From NCBI RefSeq assembly GCF_019969725.1, contig NZ_JAHXYW010000004.1, positions 186,001-250,000 of the forward strand: a DNA stretch of 64,000 bases, given 5' to 3'. Shown here piece by piece: positions 17,312 to 28,156 of the stretch. This DNA comes from Neobacillus bataviensis (GTDB taxonomy: Bacteria; Bacillota; Bacilli; Bacillales_B; DSM-18226). Made by a program: the position numbers and the translations under genes. The notes under the pieces were generated by a model. The model made no database searches, was not told the DNA's origin, and saw nothing but the letters and a program-made list of their open reading frames with translations. Positions within the stretch are counted from its first letter, which is position 1. Every line of letters begins with the position of its first letter.

Positions 17312-17851
17312 ATGAGGTTCAATTGGATATCATTGTCTCGGTATAGCTTAGCCGTATTTTCTGTTTTACTGTATGTACTAATCGGCGGGGCTTCGGAAAT
17401 TACTGGATCGGCGGCACAAGTCGATGACCGGCAAAAGACGGAACCTCAGCACCTGACGGTTATTTTAGAACGAATCTATCTCGATGGAGAAATTAGTCAA
17501 GAAGTCGTTCACGAAACATGTTGGTCCATGGCGAATTTCTGGGCTAAGTATGATCAATGGCAGCTAACTGAAATGGAAGAATCGACCTTTGTTTTTAGAA
17601 GGAAGGTCGATGATATATCCCCGCTATTAAAAGCAAATGGCTTTTTCGGGATAACAGAAGATGGGGTTTTGACCATTTTTAATGGCAGACCCGGCCAATC
17701 AAGAATCATTCAATCGTTTTTTCAAATAGATATTAGAAAGCTTGAAAGTAAGAGACAAGAAGAATTAATACAAGGCATCCCAATTAAAACGAAAGATCAA
17801 TATGTTCAAGTTTTAGAAACCTTTAAGCCTTATTCATTAAAAAAAGAATGA
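17312..17851 (+). CDS. bofC: Forespore checkpoint protein BofC
   Basis: BofC (bypass of forespore) is secreted across the inner forespore membrane and restrains the protease SpoIVB, delaying sigma-K activation. The 179-residue protein has an N-terminal hydrophobic segment (YSLAVFSVLLYVLIG), then the conserved LTVILERIYLDGEISQE region and a C-terminal domain with IPIKTKDQYVQVLETF. ATG 17312 follows AGAGGTG; an in-frame GTG at 17303 lies within that site. It works in the same pathway as spoIVFA and spoIVFB at the start of this window. Confidence 0.9.
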   Translation: MRFNWISLSRYSLAVFSVLLYVLIGGASEITGSAAQVDDRQKTEPQHLTVILERIYLDGEISQEVVHETCWSMANFWAKYDQWQLTEMEESTFVFRRKVDDISPLLKANGFFGITEDGVLTIFNGRPGQSRIIQSFFQIDIRKLESKRQEELIQGIPIKTKDQYVQVLETFKPYSLKKE

Positions 17852-17863
17852 ATTCTCATTTTG

Positions 17864-17899
17864 AAACAGACTGATCATAATAAATCAGCCTGTTTTTTA
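17864..17899 (+). terminator. Intrinsic terminator after bofC
   Basis: AAACAGACTGAT pairs with ATCAGCCTGTTT apart from one mismatch, followed by a T run. It separates bofC from ruvA. Confidence 0.85.
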
Positions 17900-17922
17900 T
17901 TTCTTTCTAAAACTTAAAATTA

Positions 17923-17931
17923 TGGTAGAAT
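17923..17931 (+). promoter_or_regulatory. Extended -10 promoter of ruvA-ruvB
   Basis: TGGTAGAAT is an extended -10 box (TG, one base, TAGAAT) 35 bases before the ruvA start and after the bofC terminator. No clear -35 box. Confidence 0.45.
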
Positions 17932-17965
17932 GAAATACGGTGAAAAACTAAGGGAGAGAATACGA

Positions 17966-18577
17966 TTGTTTGAATTTATTAAAGGGGCCGTTGAGTTTGT
18001 CGGGCCTGAATATATTGTCATTGAAAATAATGGAATTGGCTATCAAATCGCGACACCCAATCCGTTTATTTATTCCAGCAAGATGGAAACAATGGTAACT
18101 GTATATACCTACCATTATGTACGCGAAGATATAATGGCGCTTTATGGCTTCCAATCAAGGGAAGAGAAAAAACTATTCACTAAATTGTTAAATGTATCGG
18201 GTATCGGGCCGAAGGGGGCGCTTGCGATCCTTGCTTCTGGTGAAGTCCAACAGGTGGTGAACGCCATCGAAAATGAGGACGAAGCCTTCCTCGTTAAATT
18301 TCCTGGAGTAGGCAAAAAAACAGCACGGCAAATGATCCTCGATTTAAAAGGGAAATTACAGGATGTCGTTCCAGATTACTTCCCAAATCTATTCAATGCC
18401 GATACACTTCCACTATATACACAAACGAACAATACGGCCTTTGAAGAAGCCATTCTTGCTTTAAAAGCACTGGGTTATTCTGATAAAGAAATTAAAAAGA
18501 TTTCACCTGAATTAAGAAAAGAGCAGATGTCCACTGATCAATACATTAAACAGGCCTTAAAGCGCCTTTTAAAATAG
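17966..18577 (+). CDS. ruvA: Holliday junction branch migration protein RuvA
   Basis: RuvA binds four-way junctions and recruits the RuvB motor. The 203-residue protein begins [20 protein letters not shown] (OB fold), followed by helix-hairpin-helix motifs ([15 protein letters not shown] and [16 protein letters not shown]) and a C-terminal RuvB-binding domain. The start is TTG 17966 after AGGGAGAG; the in-frame ATG at 17930 lies in the promoter region. It is followed by ruvB after 10 bases. Confidence 0.96.
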   Translation: MFEFIKGAVEFVGPEYIVIENNGIGYQIATPNPFIYSSKMETMVTVYTYHYVREDIMALYGFQSREEKKLFTKLLNVSGIGPKGALAILASGEVQQVVNAIENEDEAFLVKFPGVGKKTARQMILDLKGKLQDVVPDYFPNLFNADTLPLYTQTNNTAFEEAILALKALGYSDKEIKKISPELRKEQMSTDQYIKQALKRLLK

Positions 18578-18587
18578 GTGATAATTT

Positions 18588-19589
18588 ATGGATGACCGGA
18601 TTATTTCTAATGAAGCTAATGAAAGTGAAATAAGCATTGAACAAAGTCTTAGACCGCAAACCTTAAAGCAATATATTGGACAAACCCAGGTCAAGGAAAA
18701 TTTAGAAATTTTTATTAAGGCGGCAAAGCTTCGGAAGGAAACGTTGGACCATGTTCTTCTATATGGGCCTCCGGGTTTGGGGAAAACGACCCTTGCTGTT
18801 ATTATTGCTAATGAAATGGGGGTTAACCTTCGGACAACCTCCGGACCGGCAATTGAAAGGCCTGGCGATTTAGCAGCAATTTTAACAGCGCTTGAGCCTG
18901 GAGATGTTTTATTTATCGATGAAATTCATCGGCTGCCGCGAACGATTGAAGAGGTACTGTATCCGGCGATGGAGGATTTCTGTCTTGATATTGTTATTGG
19001 GAAAGGTCCAAGTGCAAGGTCTGTCCGCTTGGATCTCCCGCCGTTTACATTGGTCGGGGCGACAACCAGGGCTGGTTCTTTGTCTGCGCCACTGCGGGAT
19101 CGATTTGGAGTTTTATGCCGGCTCGAGTATTATAAAGAAGATCAGTTAAAAAATATTGTTATCCGTACCGCAGATTTATTCGAAACGGAGATAGATGAAC
19201 AGGCTGCTTCAGAAATCGCAAGAAGAGCAAGGGGAACCCCACGGATTGCCAATCGTCTCCTCCGCAGGGTTCGTGACTTTGCCCAAGTAAAGGGAAACGG
19301 CACCATCGACCTCGCCCTTGCGAGAGAAGCGCTTGAATTACTTCAGGTAGACAGGCTTGGTCTGGATCATATTGACCACAAGCTGTTAAAAGGGATTATT
19401 GAAAAATTCCGCGGCGGCCCTGTCGGCTTGGATACAATTGCTGCATCAATTGGCGAAGAAGCGGAAACAATTGAAGATGTATATGAACCCTATTTATTAC
19501 AAATTGGCTTCCTGCAGCGAACACCAAGGGGCAGAATGGTAACACCAGCCGTTTATCATCATTTTGGCATGGATACCCTAGCAAAGTGA
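18588..19589 (+). CDS. ruvB: Holliday junction branch migration helicase RuvB
   Basis: RuvB is the AAA+ hexameric motor that drives branch migration with RuvA. The 333-residue protein has Walker [12 protein letters not shown], Walker [10 protein letters not shown], sensor region [18 protein letters not shown] (arginine finger) and a C-terminal winged helix ([19 protein letters not shown]). It lies 10 bases after ruvA and is followed by queA and tgt, as in B. subtilis. Confidence 0.97.
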   Translation: MDDRIISNEANESEISIEQSLRPQTLKQYIGQTQVKENLEIFIKAAKLRKETLDHVLLYGPPGLGKTTLAVIIANEMGVNLRTTSGPAIERPGDLAAILTALEPGDVLFIDEIHRLPRTIEEVLYPAMEDFCLDIVIGKGPSARSVRLDLPPFTLVGATTRAGSLSAPLRDRFGVLCRLEYYKEDQLKNIVIRTADLFETEIDEQAASEIARRARGTPRIANRLLRRVRDFAQVKGNGTIDLALAREALELLQVDRLGLDHIDHKLLKGIIEKFRGGPVGLDTIAASIGEEAETIEDVYEPYLLQIGFLQRTPRGRMVTPAVYHHFGMDTLAK

Positions 19590-19627
19590 GCACGTATTTT
19601 AAAAAGTTATAGTAAGGATGTAATTTT

Positions 19628-20656
19628 ATGAAAGTAGATATTTTTGATTTTCATTTGCCTGAAGAATTAATTGCACAAGTCCCACTGCAAAACCGGACTG
19701 ACAGCAGATTAATGGTTTTAAATAAAAAAACAGGCGAACTAAAACATGAAGTATTTAAAAATATAATCGAATACTTGCGTGAAGGGGATTGCCTTGTCTT
19801 AAATGATACAAGAGTTCTTCCTGCACGCCTTTTTGGCGTCAAGCAGGATACCGGAGCCAAGATTGAAGTGTTACTGTTAAAACAGCTGGAAGGCGACCAA
19901 TGGGAGACCCTCGTAAAACCAGCAAAACGGGTGAAAGAAGGAACGGAAATCGAATTCGGCGATGGGCTCCTTAAAGCCGTATGCACCGGAACTTCCGAAC
20001 ATGGCGGCAGGGTCTTGGAATTCAAATATGAAGGCATTTTTTACGAAGTCCTCGACCAATTAGGCGAAATGCCCCTGCCCCCATACATCAAAGAGCAGCT
20101 TGATGACCGTGAACGATACCAGACCGTTTTTGCCCGTGAGCCTGGTTCCGCTGCGGCCCCAACGGCAGGACTTCATTTTACTGAAGATCTATTGAATGAT
20201 ATTAAAGCAAAAGGTGTTCATATTGCCTTTATCACTCTGCATGTTGGACTTGGTACATTTAGACCAGTCAGCGTGGACGATGTTGAAGGACATGATATGC
20301 ATTCTGAATATTATATGGTTACAGAAGGTACGGCGCGGCTTTTAAACGAGGTTAGAGAGAGCGGTGGACGAATTATCACCGTTGGTACAACTTCGACCCG
20401 CACCTTAGAGACGATTGCCTCGCAAAACGATGGACATTTTATTGCTGGCAGCGGCTGGACCGGTATTTTTATTTATCCAGGCTACGAATTTAAAGCGATT
20501 GATGGGATGATTACGAATTTCCATTTACCTAAATCAACTCTGATCATGCTCGTGAGTGCCTTAGCTGGAAGAGAAAATGTATTGCATGCCTACCAGACAG
20601 CTGTAGAAGAACGGTACCGTTTCTTCAGCTTTGGCGATGCAATGTTTATCATCTAG
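19628..20656 (+). CDS. queA: tRNA preQ1 ribosyltransferase-isomerase QueA
   Basis: QueA transfers the ribosyl part of S-adenosylmethionine to preQ1 in tRNA, giving epoxyqueuosine. The 342-residue protein begins [15 protein letters not shown] and has [16 protein letters not shown] and [13 protein letters not shown], both strongly conserved. It directly precedes tgt, the enzyme that acts before it at position 34 of tRNAs with GUN anticodons. ATG 19628 follows AAGGATG. Confidence 0.96.
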   Translation: MKVDIFDFHLPEELIAQVPLQNRTDSRLMVLNKKTGELKHEVFKNIIEYLREGDCLVLNDTRVLPARLFGVKQDTGAKIEVLLLKQLEGDQWETLVKPAKRVKEGTEIEFGDGLLKAVCTGTSEHGGRVLEFKYEGIFYEVLDQLGEMPLPPYIKEQLDDRERYQTVFAREPGSAAAPTAGLHFTEDLLNDIKAKGVHIAFITLHVGLGTFRPVSVDDVEGHDMHSEYYMVTEGTARLLNEVRESGGRIITVGTTSTRTLETIASQNDGHFIAGSGWTGIFIYPGYEFKAIDGMITNFHLPKSTLIMLVSALAGRENVLHAYQTAVEERYRFFSFGDAMFII

Positions 20657-20721
20657 TGGGAAAGGGGCGGAGCGCCGCTTAAGTGAATCACTGCTTAGCT
20701 GGCTCATCACACCGCCTATAG

Positions 20722-21876
<1,155 letters not shown>

Positions 21877-21905
21877 TAGATCTTTTTTGAAAGGAGGGAA
21901 ACAAG

Positions 21906-22184
21906 ATGCAAAACATGACTACACTCATTCCATTAATTTTAATGTTTGTGTTATTTTATTTCTTACTGATTCGCCCGCAGCAAAAGCGCCAAAAAGCGGT
22001 TCGTGAAATGCAAAGCGACTTAAAAAAGGGTGATAAAATCGTCACGATTGGCGGTTTACATGGTTTTGTCGACTCGATTGATGACAATAAAGTTGTGATC
22101 AAATGTGGAGACGGCAGCCGTCTTACCTATGACCGCAATGCCATTCGCGAAGTAACTGAATCTTCAAAGACTGCAGAAGTATAA
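21906..22184 (+). CDS. yajC: Preprotein translocase accessory subunit YajC
   Basis: YajC is a small single-pass membrane partner of SecDF. The 92-residue protein has one N-terminal membrane segment (LIPLILMFVLFYFLLI), the family mark RPQQKRQK directly after it, and a KKGDKIVTIGGLHGFV domain. AAGGAGGG lies upstream. secDF itself is about 3.5 kb downstream. A terminator follows. Confidence 0.95.
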   Translation: MQNMTTLIPLILMFVLFYFLLIRPQQKRQKAVREMQSDLKKGDKIVTIGGLHGFVDSIDDNKVVIKCGDGSRLTYDRNAIREVTESSKTAEV

Positions 22185-22187
22185 TAC

Positions 22188-22222
22188 AAAAGGAAGCCTT
22201 TTATTTGAAGGCTTCCTTTTAA
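22188..22222. terminator. Bidirectional terminator between yajC and the YrzE-like gene
   Basis: AAAAGGAAGCCTT pairs with AAGGCTTCCTTTT around a short AT loop; T runs exist on both strands. Confidence 0.9.
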
Positions 22223-22225
22223 TAT

Positions 22226-22639
22226 TTATGCATGCCTTTTATTATTTGTTGCGATATTGACCCCAAGTATACCGCCCATCATTGCGATCAGTGTGTAGCA
22301 GGTATGATAGATAACCTGCTCGGCATTAAAGAGGTGATCAAAGCCTAAATATTGAAACAAAAAGACAAGGAATGAGTAAATAAGCCCCGTAGTTCCCCCT
22401 ATTAGCCAACCTTTTTCTTTCCGTTTTCCACCAGAAAGAAAACCGCCGCCAAATAAGCCGATAAACGATAAAGCTGTTACCACATATTGAAGTGAGCCTT
22501 CCCGTGCTGAAGTAAATCGAAGTATAAACGCAAAAATCAGGCTGCAGACAGCAGCGAATGCAAGAATAAAGATTAATCCATACAGAATTGAAGTTCCAAA
22601 GCTTTTAGATTCGATTTTTCTCTCCCCCTTAGTCGCCAA
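22226..22639 (-). CDS. YrzE-like small membrane protein (TIGR04086 type)
   Basis: The 137-residue protein has four hydrophobic segments (near residues 17-41, 52-70, 80-97 and 108-127) with a short basic N-terminus and an FLSGGKRKEKGWLIGG loop. Length, four-segment layout and position after yajC suggest the TIGR04086/YrzE family of Bacillus membrane proteins, function unknown. It is convergent with yajC. The start appears to be TTG with only a weak ribosome binding site, so the N-terminus is uncertain. Confidence 0.7.
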   Translation of the reverse strand: MATKGERKIESKSFGTSILYGLIFILAFAAVCSLIFAFILRFTSAREGSLQYVVTALSFIGLFGGGFLSGGKRKEKGWLIGGTTGLIYSFLVFLFQYLGFDHLFNAEQVIYHTCYTLIAMMGGILGVNIATNNKRHA

Positions 22640-22818
22640 AGGCTGAAACCCTGCCTTTAGTAGACAGTTTCTTTCCTAGTACAAGCGTATTCATGAAGAA
22701 GAAAAAGTAGAATATATTTTCATCACTTTAAATAAATAACTTTGGAAGTTTATTCCTATCATTATCCGCCGTAAACTGCAAACAATAGTTTTGAATGGAA
22801 AAAAAGGGGCGGGACAAA

Positions 22819-23478
22819 GTGGAACCATATTTAACAAGTGTGTTTCGAACAATTATTTTTTACGTACTCATTTTGATTATTTTTCGAATGATGGGTAAGC
22901 GAGAAATAGGGGAACTTAGCATTCTTGATCTTGTCGTTTTTATCATGATTGGCGAACTGGCAGTTGTGGCTATTGAGAGGCCGAATGTCCGTATACTCCA
23001 TGCAATCGTTCCAATGGTTTTATTGATGTTTATCCAAATCATCATGGCCATCATTTCTTTAAAAAGTAAAAGATTTCGTGATTTGGTTGATGGAAAACCG
23101 AGCATTATTATAAATCGCGGGAAAATAGACGAAGTAGCGATGCGCAAACAGCGTTACAATTTTGATGATTTAATGACACAATTAAGGGAAAAAGACATCC
23201 GCAGTATTGCTGATGTTGAGTTTGCGATACTTGAATCATCTGGAAGCCTGTCCGTCATTGAAAAATTAAAAAACAGCAACGAAATCCCAAAGCAAGGGGA
23301 TATTACTATCCCGTTAATTATCGATGGTTCCATCGAGGAAGAAAATTTAAAAAGAATTAATAAAACCAATCTGTGGCTGCGTCAGGAATTAAAAAAAAAG
23401 GGCTACCGAGATGTGAAAAAGATTTCGTTTTGCAGCTATGAAAACGGGAAATTCTTTATCGATCTGCAGGATGAATAA
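22819..23478 (+). CDS. DUF421/YetF family membrane protein
   Basis: The 219-residue protein has three N-terminal membrane segments (FRTIIFYVLILIIFRMMG; VVFIMIGELAVVAI; IVPMVLLMFIQIIMAII) with the family motif RMMGKREIGELS, followed by a cytoplasmic domain (PSIIINRGKIDEVAMRK, then FAILESSGSLSVI). This is the YetF/YrbG family, linked to spore germination membrane complexes in some Bacillus members; no reaction is known. GTG 22819 follows GGGGCGGG; ATG 22795 has no ribosome binding site. A shared terminator separates it from spoVB. Confidence 0.82.
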   Translation: MEPYLTSVFRTIIFYVLILIIFRMMGKREIGELSILDLVVFIMIGELAVVAIERPNVRILHAIVPMVLLMFIQIIMAIISLKSKRFRDLVDGKPSIIINRGKIDEVAMRKQRYNFDDLMTQLREKDIRSIADVEFAILESSGSLSVIEKLKNSNEIPKQGDITIPLIIDGSIEEENLKRINKTNLWLRQELKKKGYRDVKKISFCSYENGKFFIDLQDE

Positions 23479-23512
23479 AAGAAGACACGCAGATTTAGCG
23501 TGTCTTCTTTAG
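23479..23512. terminator. Bidirectional terminator between the DUF421 gene and spoVB
   Basis: AAGAAGACACGC pairs with GCGTGTCTTCTT with a short loop. The T tail on either strand serves the convergent genes; it overlaps the spoVB stop. Confidence 0.85.
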
Positions 23513-25062
23513 CGAAAAATAATAAAGTTTCGTATCCACGGTATTCGCTCCAGTTCTTCTTTTTTGAGAAGACCGAAAAAGATCAGCATCAAAATGTAGG
23601 AAAGACTCATCCCTGAGACTGAGATTAAAACACGAATTGTTAACGCTTCTTTTAGAAGAATATTTTCAAACAACCAATAGCCAAGCCAGCCCGATGCCGC
23701 CATAACAAGAAATCCTTTCAAATAATCGCGAATATAAAAGGAAAAGGCCACTCGCTTCATTACTGTTGCAAAATGAAGGATGGTAACTAAAACAAAACCA
23801 ACAATAATCCCAAGAGCGGCGCCGGTAATTCCAAAGGATGGCTGGGAAGCAAGTAAGAAGATGACGGCTGTTTTCACTACGGCACCGATGAGACTATTAA
23901 TCATGGCCGCTCTTGCAAGATTTAACGCTTGTAGGACGGCTTGTAACGGTCCTTGATAATAAAAAAGCAAGAAGAATGGAGCCATAATCTTAATAAAATA
24001 GGCTCCCTTCGTTGAGCCGTACATGAGCTGCATAAGCGGGTCCGCCAAAACATATAGGACAATGACAGCAAGTCCCCCTGATAAAAAAACAAAGCGCAGT
24101 GCTTGCTGGAGCCTGTATTCGATCAATTTATGATTATTTTTGGAATTGGCTTCACTAATTGCCGGGACCAGTGAAGTCGCTAAGGAAAACGTAACAAATG
24201 AAGGCAGCATTAACAGCGGCATAGCGTAACCGGTTAAAGCTCCATACTGTTTCGTTGCATTTACGGCTAGTACACCGGCAAGGGCTAAACTGTGAGCCAC
24301 AACGATAGGTTCGAAAAACCATGCTAATGATCCAATCATCCTGCTCCCCGTCGTAGGCAGGGCGATTTCCATTAACTCTTTAAAGGTCCGCTTTCCTTTA
24401 TGAACAAATTGGAAAAAATCTTTCCTCAGTTTAAACCGCTTTTTTAATTTAAACATGGTCAGCAAATAAACTAGGGAAAGCAATTCACCTAATACAGAGG
24501 CGGCCATGGCGGCTGCAGCAGCATATTCAACCCCATAGGGGAGGAAGGTTTTTGTTGCGGTTGCGATCAGGGTTATTCTCACAAGCTGTTCTAATATCTG
24601 AGACACAGCGGAGGGACGCATGTTTTGTCTCCCTTGGAAGTATCCCCTTAACACTGAAGATATTGCGATAATTGGCAGTGCCGGTGCAATCGCTATTAAA
24701 GGATAATAGGTCCTTTGATCGGTGAAAAGCGTGTTTGAAAGCATTGGTGCCAGTAATAGCAATGCCGGAGTAATAAGGATGGAAAGTCCAATGGTGATGG
24801 CCAGGGAGACCACCAAGATTTTTTTAATTTCTCCATAGTCCTTCCTTGCTTCCGCCTCGGCAATATTTTTGGAGATGGCAACCGGGAGCCCAAGCTGCGT
24901 TATCGTAACCACGAGGATAAACGTGGGGTATGCCATCATGTATAAGCCAACGCCTTCTTCGCCAATGCTGCGAGCTAGCACGATTCGATAAATAAACCCC
25001 AGGACCCTAGTTATAAAACCGGCCACTAATAGGATAAAGGTCCCTTTTAAAAACTTCGACAT
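23509..25062 (-). CDS. spoVB: Stage V sporulation protein B, MOP-family flippase
   Basis: SpoVB is a polytopic membrane protein of the MOP/MurJ-like exporter family needed for spore cortex synthesis, probably moving lipid-linked precursor across the outer forespore membrane. The 517-residue protein starts MSKFLKGTFILLVAGFITR and shows about 14 hydrophobic segments with the early YRIVLARSIGEEGVGLY motif typical of this family. The ATG at 25062 is chosen because AAGGTGG lies just upstream; a GTG at 25074 falls in that site. It sits before comN-secDF on the opposite strand. Confidence 0.92.
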   Translation of the reverse strand: MSKFLKGTFILLVAGFITRVLGFIYRIVLARSIGEEGVGLYMMAYPTFILVVTITQLGLPVAISKNIAEAEARKDYGEIKKILVVSLAITIGLSILITPALLLLAPMLSNTLFTDQRTYYPLIAIAPALPIIAISSVLRGYFQGRQNMRPSAVSQILEQLVRITLIATATKTFLPYGVEYAAAAAMAASVLGELLSLVYLLTMFKLKKRFKLRKDFFQFVHKGKRTFKELMEIALPTTGSRMIGSLAWFFEPIVVAHSLALAGVLAVNATKQYGALTGYAMPLLMLPSFVTFSLATSLVPAISEANSKNNHKLIEYRLQQALRFVFLSGGLAVIVLYVLADPLMQLMYGSTKGAYFIKIMAPFFLLFYYQGPLQAVLQALNLARAAMINSLIGAVVKTAVIFLLASQPSFGITGAALGIIVGFVLVTILHFATVMKRVAFSFYIRDYLKGFLVMAASGWLGYWLFENILLKEALTIRVLISVSGMSLSYILMLIFFGLLKKEELERIPWIRNFIIFR

Positions 25063-25201
25063 TCTACTTCCCACCTTCTCAAAATAGGCGATATCATATA
25101 CAATTAACTATATGCATCATGGTGGACAAAGCATGACAAGTTGTCTTGGCTTTTTGCAAAGGTTCAAGAACTTTAGGGACTTCTCTCAGGGGGTAGTTAG
25201 A

Positions 25202-25498
25202 ATGGATAACAGCCATAAATTTGATCATTTTCGTACCCAGGTACAGCCGGCCTTAAAAAGTAAACTTTTTGAGTTTCGCTTACTAGGAATTGACTCTGTA
25301 ACAGAAAAGGAGCTTTGGGATTTTTTAATTAAGAAAAAGTGGAAAAAGGTAAAAGATGAAATGAAGCTGTACGAAATGATCCAAGAAATACTCTCTGTCA
25401 AGGTTAGCGATTATATGAACTTTGCTACGATTGAAGCCTTTAAAACGGCTGAGTTCTCTTTTGATGATGAAAATGAATGGAAAGAGCTATTGAAATAG
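25202..25498 (+). CDS. comN: Post-transcriptional regulator ComN-like
   Basis: The 98-residue protein matches the small Post_transc_reg family represented by B. subtilis ComN, which controls late competence (comE) mRNA and localises with DivIVA. Visible features are a helical body with LLGIDSVTEKELWDFLIKKKWKK and YEMIQEILSVKVSDYMNF. It lies between spoVB and secDF as in B. subtilis. ATG 25202 follows AGGGGGTAG; the open frame extends upstream to 25112 without a ribosome binding site. Confidence 0.8.
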   Translation: MDNSHKFDHFRTQVQPALKSKLFEFRLLGIDSVTEKELWDFLIKKKWKKVKDEMKLYEMIQEILSVKVSDYMNFATIEAFKTAEFSFDDENEWKELLK

Positions 25499-25520
25499 AG
25501 CGTTTTCATTTATTTGTAAA

Positions 25521-25549
25521 TTGACACACTTTCTTACTTATTCCATAAT
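25521..25549 (+). promoter_or_regulatory. Sigma-A promoter of secDF
   Basis: TTGACA at 25521-25526 and CATAAT at 25544-25549 with a 17-base spacer. It lies 85 bases before the secDF start. Confidence 0.65.
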
Positions 25550-25633
25550 GATAGCAGTGACTTTTTTATTATTTTTATATAAGACATGACGGTAAAAGTG
25601 CTTTGCACACGCACTAAGGAGGAACAATACATA

Positions 25634-27895
25634 ATGGTAAAACGCAGTAGAATCATTGCTTTCTTACTTGTGGTTCTGATTCTCGGAAGCACAATGGGGG
25701 CAACAACGAAAAACATCTTAAACAATATGAAGCTTGGACTTGACCTCCAAGGCGGATTTGAGGTCTTGTACGAGGTAAAACCGGCGAAAAAAGGACAGAA
25801 AATCGACAAAGAGGTCTTGGCTAGTACAGCGGAAGCCCTTGATAAGCGGATTAACGTGCTGGGCGTAAGTGAGCCGAATATTCAAATTGAAGGTAATAAC
25901 CGTGTTCGCGTTCAGCTTGCCGGGGTAAAAGACCAAAATAAAGCACGTGAAATTTTGTCTACCCAAGCTAACTTATCCTTCCGCGATGCCAATGATCGTC
26001 TGATGATGGACGGGTCTGACTTAAAGCAGGGCGGTGCGAAGCAAACCTTTGACGAAAATGGAAATCCAAGCGTTTCTTTAACATTAAAGAGTGCGGATAA
26101 ATTCCGTAAAGTTTCTGAAGAAATTATGAACATGAATCCAAACGTTCTTGTTATTTGGCTTGATTTTGAAGAAGGCAAAGACTCCTTTAAAACAGAAAGT
26201 ACAAAACCAAATCCGAAGTATTTATCTGCTCCAACTGTTAGACAAGTTTTCAATCAAAACACTGTATCCATAGTCGGAAGTTTCACTGCAAAAGAAGCTC
26301 AAACCTTGGCTTCTCTTTTAAATGCAGGTTCCTTGCCAGTAAAGCTTAAAGAGGTATACTCTACTTCCGTCGGAGCCAAGTTTGGTGAACAAGCCTTACA
26401 TGACACGGTTTTAGCGGGTATCGTCGGTGTCATCATCATTTATCTGTTTATGCTTTTCTATTATCGTTTTCCAGGTTTCATTGCAACTATTACGTTATCC
26501 ATTTATATTTATCTCGTCCTATTGATTTTTGATTGGATGAATGGAGTCCTGACCTTGCCGGGAATTGCGGCGATTATACTTGGGGTCGGTATGGCCGTCG
26601 ATGCCAACATTATTACGTATGAACGGATTAGAGAAGAACTTAAAGTGGGCAGAACGATTAAATCAGCCTTCCAAGCTGGTGAGCAGCATGCATTTACTGC
26701 GATTCTTGACGCAAACTTAACAACCATCTTAACCGCAGGCGTTCTTTTCTTCTATGGGACAAGCTCGGTAAAAGGGTTTGCGACCATGTTAATAGTGAGT
26801 GTTCTTATGAGCTTCCTAACCAACGTTTATGGTGCACGGTTATTATTAGGACTTTGGGTGAACAGCGGTTTATTGAAGGATAAACCAGGCTGGTTTTCTG
26901 TACGCCAGTCACAAATTAGATCTCTTACCGAAAATATCGATACAGTCAATCTTCCTACAAGATTTGATAAAATTGATTTTGTTAAACTCAGAAAACCCAT
27001 TTTTGCTATATCGGGTGTTCTGCTAGTGGCAGGTATTATAATTCTCGCCATTTTCCGCATGAATTTAGGAATTGATTTTTCAAGTGGTACACGAATTGAG
27101 GTTCAATCAAAAACACCTTTAACAACTGAAAAGGTGGAAGCTGCTTTTACAAAACATCATTTAACACCTGATGATATCGTCATTTCCGGTGATAAAAAGC
27201 AAATTGGCGCAGTCCGAATGCTCGGGGTTATGTCAAAAAATGAAATTGCTGATTTAAAAGCGGATTTCAAAAAGCAATTTGGCTTTGAGCCGAATGTCAG
27301 CACGGTTTCTCCGACAGTAGGTAAAGAACTGGCGAAAAATGCCTTTTTTGCGATTTTATTTGCATCAATCGGTATAATTCTTTATGTATCTGTTCGCTTT
27401 GAAGCATATATGGCGATTGCTGCCATTGCCGCTATCCTTCATGATGCCTTTTTCATGATTGCAATCTTTAGTATTACAAGACTGGAAGTAGATTTGACCT
27501 TTATTGCAGCGGTATTAACTATCATCGGTTATTCCAACCATGATACGATTGTTACTTTCGATAGAATTCGCGAAAATATGCGCAAGAAAAAGCGTCTTAA
27601 AACGGTTGAGGATATTGCCGAAGTCGTAAACGTGAGTATCCGTCAAACGTTAACTCGGTCAATTAACACCGTCTTAACAGTACTCATTACGGTCGTTTGC
27701 TTAATGATTTTTGGCAGTCCATCCATCCTTAATTTCTCTATCGCGTTGTTCGTGGGATTAATTGTAGGTGTATATTCTTCCGTCTTTATCGCCGGTTCTT
27801 TATGGTATGTACTGAAATGTAAAGAGCTGAAAAAGAAAGGCGTCATTAAAACCGTTAAAGAAAAAAGAAAATATTCAGATCAACCGCAAGTGTAA
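25634..27895 (+). CDS. secDF: Fused protein translocase subunit SecDF
   Basis: SecDF uses the proton gradient to help pull exported proteins out of the SecYEG channel. The 753-residue protein fuses SecD (about 1-420; LGLDLQGGFEVLYE at the start, and GMAVDANIITYERIREE) with SecF (about 440-753; MNLGIDFSSGTRIEV, then TIIGYSNHDTIVTFDRIREN). It has twelve expected membrane segments and an extracytoplasmic domain in each half. The fusion is normal for Bacillus. Start ATG 25634 follows AAGGAGG; an in-frame ATG at 25586 precedes it. Confidence 0.97.
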   Translation: MVKRSRIIAFLLVVLILGSTMGATTKNILNNMKLGLDLQGGFEVLYEVKPAKKGQKIDKEVLASTAEALDKRINVLGVSEPNIQIEGNNRVRVQLAGVKDQNKAREILSTQANLSFRDANDRLMMDGSDLKQGGAKQTFDENGNPSVSLTLKSADKFRKVSEEIMNMNPNVLVIWLDFEEGKDSFKTESTKPNPKYLSAPTVRQVFNQNTVSIVGSFTAKEAQTLASLLNAGSLPVKLKEVYSTSVGAKFGEQALHDTVLAGIVGVIIIYLFMLFYYRFPGFIATITLSIYIYLVLLIFDWMNGVLTLPGIAAIILGVGMAVDANIITYERIREELKVGRTIKSAFQAGEQHAFTAILDANLTTILTAGVLFFYGTSSVKGFATMLIVSVLMSFLTNVYGARLLLGLWVNSGLLKDKPGWFSVRQSQIRSLTENIDTVNLPTRFDKIDFVKLRKPIFAISGVLLVAGIIILAIFRMNLGIDFSSGTRIEVQSKTPLTTEKVEAAFTKHHLTPDDIVISGDKKQIGAVRMLGVMSKNEIADLKADFKKQFGFEPNVSTVSPTVGKELAKNAFFAILFASIGIILYVSVRFEAYMAIAAIAAILHDAFFMIAIFSITRLEVDLTFIAAVLTIIGYSNHDTIVTFDRIRENMRKKKRLKTVEDIAEVVNVSIRQTLTRSINTVLTVLITVVCLMIFGSPSILNFSIALFVGLIVGVYSSVFIAGSLWYVLKCKELKKKGVIKTVKEKRKYSDQPQV

Positions 27896-27902
27896 TTTTT
27901 TG

Positions 27903-27930
27903 AAAACCGCAGCGATTCTGCGGTTTTTTC
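27903..27930 (+). terminator. Intrinsic terminator after secDF
   Basis: AAAACCGCAG pairs with CTGCGGTTTT around CGATT, followed by T-rich sequence. Confidence 0.9.
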
Positions 27931-27931
27931 T

Positions 27932-28094
27932 TGTCTAGCTCCAGCACCCAGCGGCTAGTGTCCTTCGTGTTTCCTTTATCTCAGTTGGAGCGCTCCACAA
28001 GGAACGCTTCGGCAGCATAAGCATCGCACGAAGAAAAAGCGTGAGCTTTTTCGAGGAGGCCATACGCCGCTAGACGGGCGCTTGCGCTTTTCTA
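27932..28094 (-). repeat. Dispersed palindromic repeat, copy 1 (long form, inverted)
   Basis: Reading on the minus strand, the element starts TAGAAAAGCGCAAGCGCC and ends GGTGCTGGAGCTAGACA. The same terminal blocks flank the elements at 56717 and 61009. The 163-base interior is different and longer than in those copies and includes a hairpin, AAAAAGCTC/GAGCTTTTT type. It has no coding content and lies between the secDF terminator and recJ. Confidence 0.8.
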
Positions 28095-28156
28095 TTATCA
28101 TTGAAAGCTGATTCCAGCTCCTGTATAATAAGAAAGTCTGAGGGGTGAACTTACTA

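Noticed and set aside
25112..25201. Upstream extension of comN from 25112
   Set aside because: The frame is open, but there is no ribosome binding site; a good one precedes ATG 25202 and the product length then fits the family.
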